A DNA stretch of 13,818 bases from an uncultured Beijerinckiaceae bacterium. Lineage in GTDB: Bacteria; Pseudomonadota; Alphaproteobacteria; Rhizobiales; Beijerinckiaceae. The number at the start of each line of letters is the position of its first letter. The stretch's first letter is position 1. Location of the stretch: contig CALMRL010000493.1 in the NCBI GenBank assembly GCA_937873345.1, forward strand, positions 1 through 13,818. The letters are read 5' to 3'. A program made the translations under genes and the position numbers. Shown piece by piece: positions 13,365 through 13,818 of this stretch. A model generated the notes under the pieces. It ran no database searches, was not told where the DNA came from, and saw nothing but the letters and a program-made list of their open reading frames with translations.

Positions 13365-13818
13365 TGAGGTCGCGCATCGGCGCCACGCCGAGCGTGCCGG
13401 GGAACACCGCCGTGCCGAGCACCGCCGGCGACAGGTCGAACTGCGCCGCGAGCACGCCCTTGACGACAGCGCGCAGATCGGTCGTCGGCTTGAGGTCGCG
13501 GCCCTCGTGGAGCTGCGCCGCCTTCAGCCCCGGCCAGTCGGCGATCACCCGGCCGCCGCGGACGCAGCCTCCGGCGAGGAAGGCCACCGTGCCGGTGCCG
13601 TGGTCGGTGCCGTTGGTGCCGTTGACGCGCGCCGTGCGGCCGAACTCGGTGACGGCGACGACCACCGTGTCGCGCCACGCGTCCCCGAGGCCGGCCTCGA
13701 AGGCGGCGAAGCTCTCGTCGAGGCCGCCGAGCAGCTGCATCAGCCGGCCGGTGGCGCCGCCCTCGCCGGCGTGGGTGTCCCAGCCGTCGAAGACCAGCGC
13801 GGCGACGCGGGGGCCGTC
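13357..13818 (-). CDS. DUF1501 family protein, C-terminal part (partial)
   Basis: The gene enters from the right edge of the window and its frame is open to the last base; the ATG at 13740 is internal. DUF1501 proteins are usually Tat-exported proteins with an alkaline-phosphatase-like fold, often encoded next to a DUF1800 gene; their activity is not established. The 153 visible residues contain the family hallmarks FDGWDTHAGEGG, then VTEFGRTARVNGTNGTDHGTG and VIADWPG, and the usual C-terminal DLKPTTDLRAVVKGVL. The TGA at 13357-13359 lies within the last codons of the convergent secreted-protein gene. N-terminus and signal peptide are outside the window. Confidence 0.88.
   Translation of the reverse strand, partial: DGPRVAALVFDGWDTHAGEGGATGRLMQLLGGLDESFAAFEAGLGDAWRDTVVVAVTEFGRTARVNGTNGTDHGTGTVAFLAGGCVRGGRVIADWPGLKAAQLHEGRDLKPTTDLRAVVKGVLAAQFDLSPAVLGTAVFPGTLGVAPMRDLIT

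Noticed and set aside
1..13818. CRISPR arrays, tRNA or rRNA genes, insertion sequences
   Set aside because: No regularly spaced repeats, cloverleaf sequences, transposase frames or terminal inverted repeats were seen on reading both strands.

Overview
The window is GC-rich DNA (43 of 60 bases are G or C in the sampled stretch 3541-3600), and its gene content points to an alphaproteobacterium of the Hyphomicrobiales (Rhizobiales) type. The evidence is the rhizobial-style Kup and LeuA, a DmeF-type Co/Ni exporter, an 'INPWM' arginine hydrolase next to an ornithine aminotransferase, and a DUF1501 protein. I cannot fix the genus.

Layout. (1) 1-404 is the 3' end of ftsK, followed by a strong GC hairpin terminator at 432-457. 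(2) 485-2751, minus strand: kup (K+ uptake) and a small membrane protein of unknown function whose GTG start overlaps the kup stop codon by 4 nt. (3) 2918-4697, plus strand: leuA (2-isopropylmalate synthase). It is preceded by a sigma70-like promoter, a possibly leaderless 28-codon ORF and three mutually exclusive pairing segments that look like a ribosome-mediated attenuator. (4) 4758-8724, minus strand: a type VI secretion 'vgrG island' consisting of vgrG, a membrane-anchored protein of unknown function, a 312-residue protein of unknown function (candidate effector) and a PAAR spike-tip protein. The middle of this island, from about 5050 to 7330, has clearly lower GC than the vgrG core and the PAAR gene on either side, as if a cargo cassette had been exchanged. 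No other T6SS genes are in the window. (5) 8873-11515: an arginine-catabolism locus made of a guanidine-modifying hydrolase (arginine deiminase/dihydrolase type), an ornithine aminotransferase reading frame broken by two separate indels, and a divergent Lrp/AsnC regulator with an inverted repeat just upstream of its start. (6) 11535-12497, minus strand: a dmeF-type cation diffusion facilitator with a G-tract/GGTACC palindrome upstream that resembles an RcnR/DmeR operator. (7) 12666-13364, plus strand: a secreted protein of unknown function. (8) 13357-13818, minus strand: the C-terminal part of a DUF1501 protein, overlapping the previous gene tail to tail by 8 bp.

Most of the window is ordinary chromosome. 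The parts deserving attention are the T6SS cargo cassette with its two unrecognised proteins, the leuA leader, the kup-coupled membrane protein, the decayed ornithine aminotransferase beside an intact arginine hydrolase, and the metal-type operator without an adjacent regulator gene.
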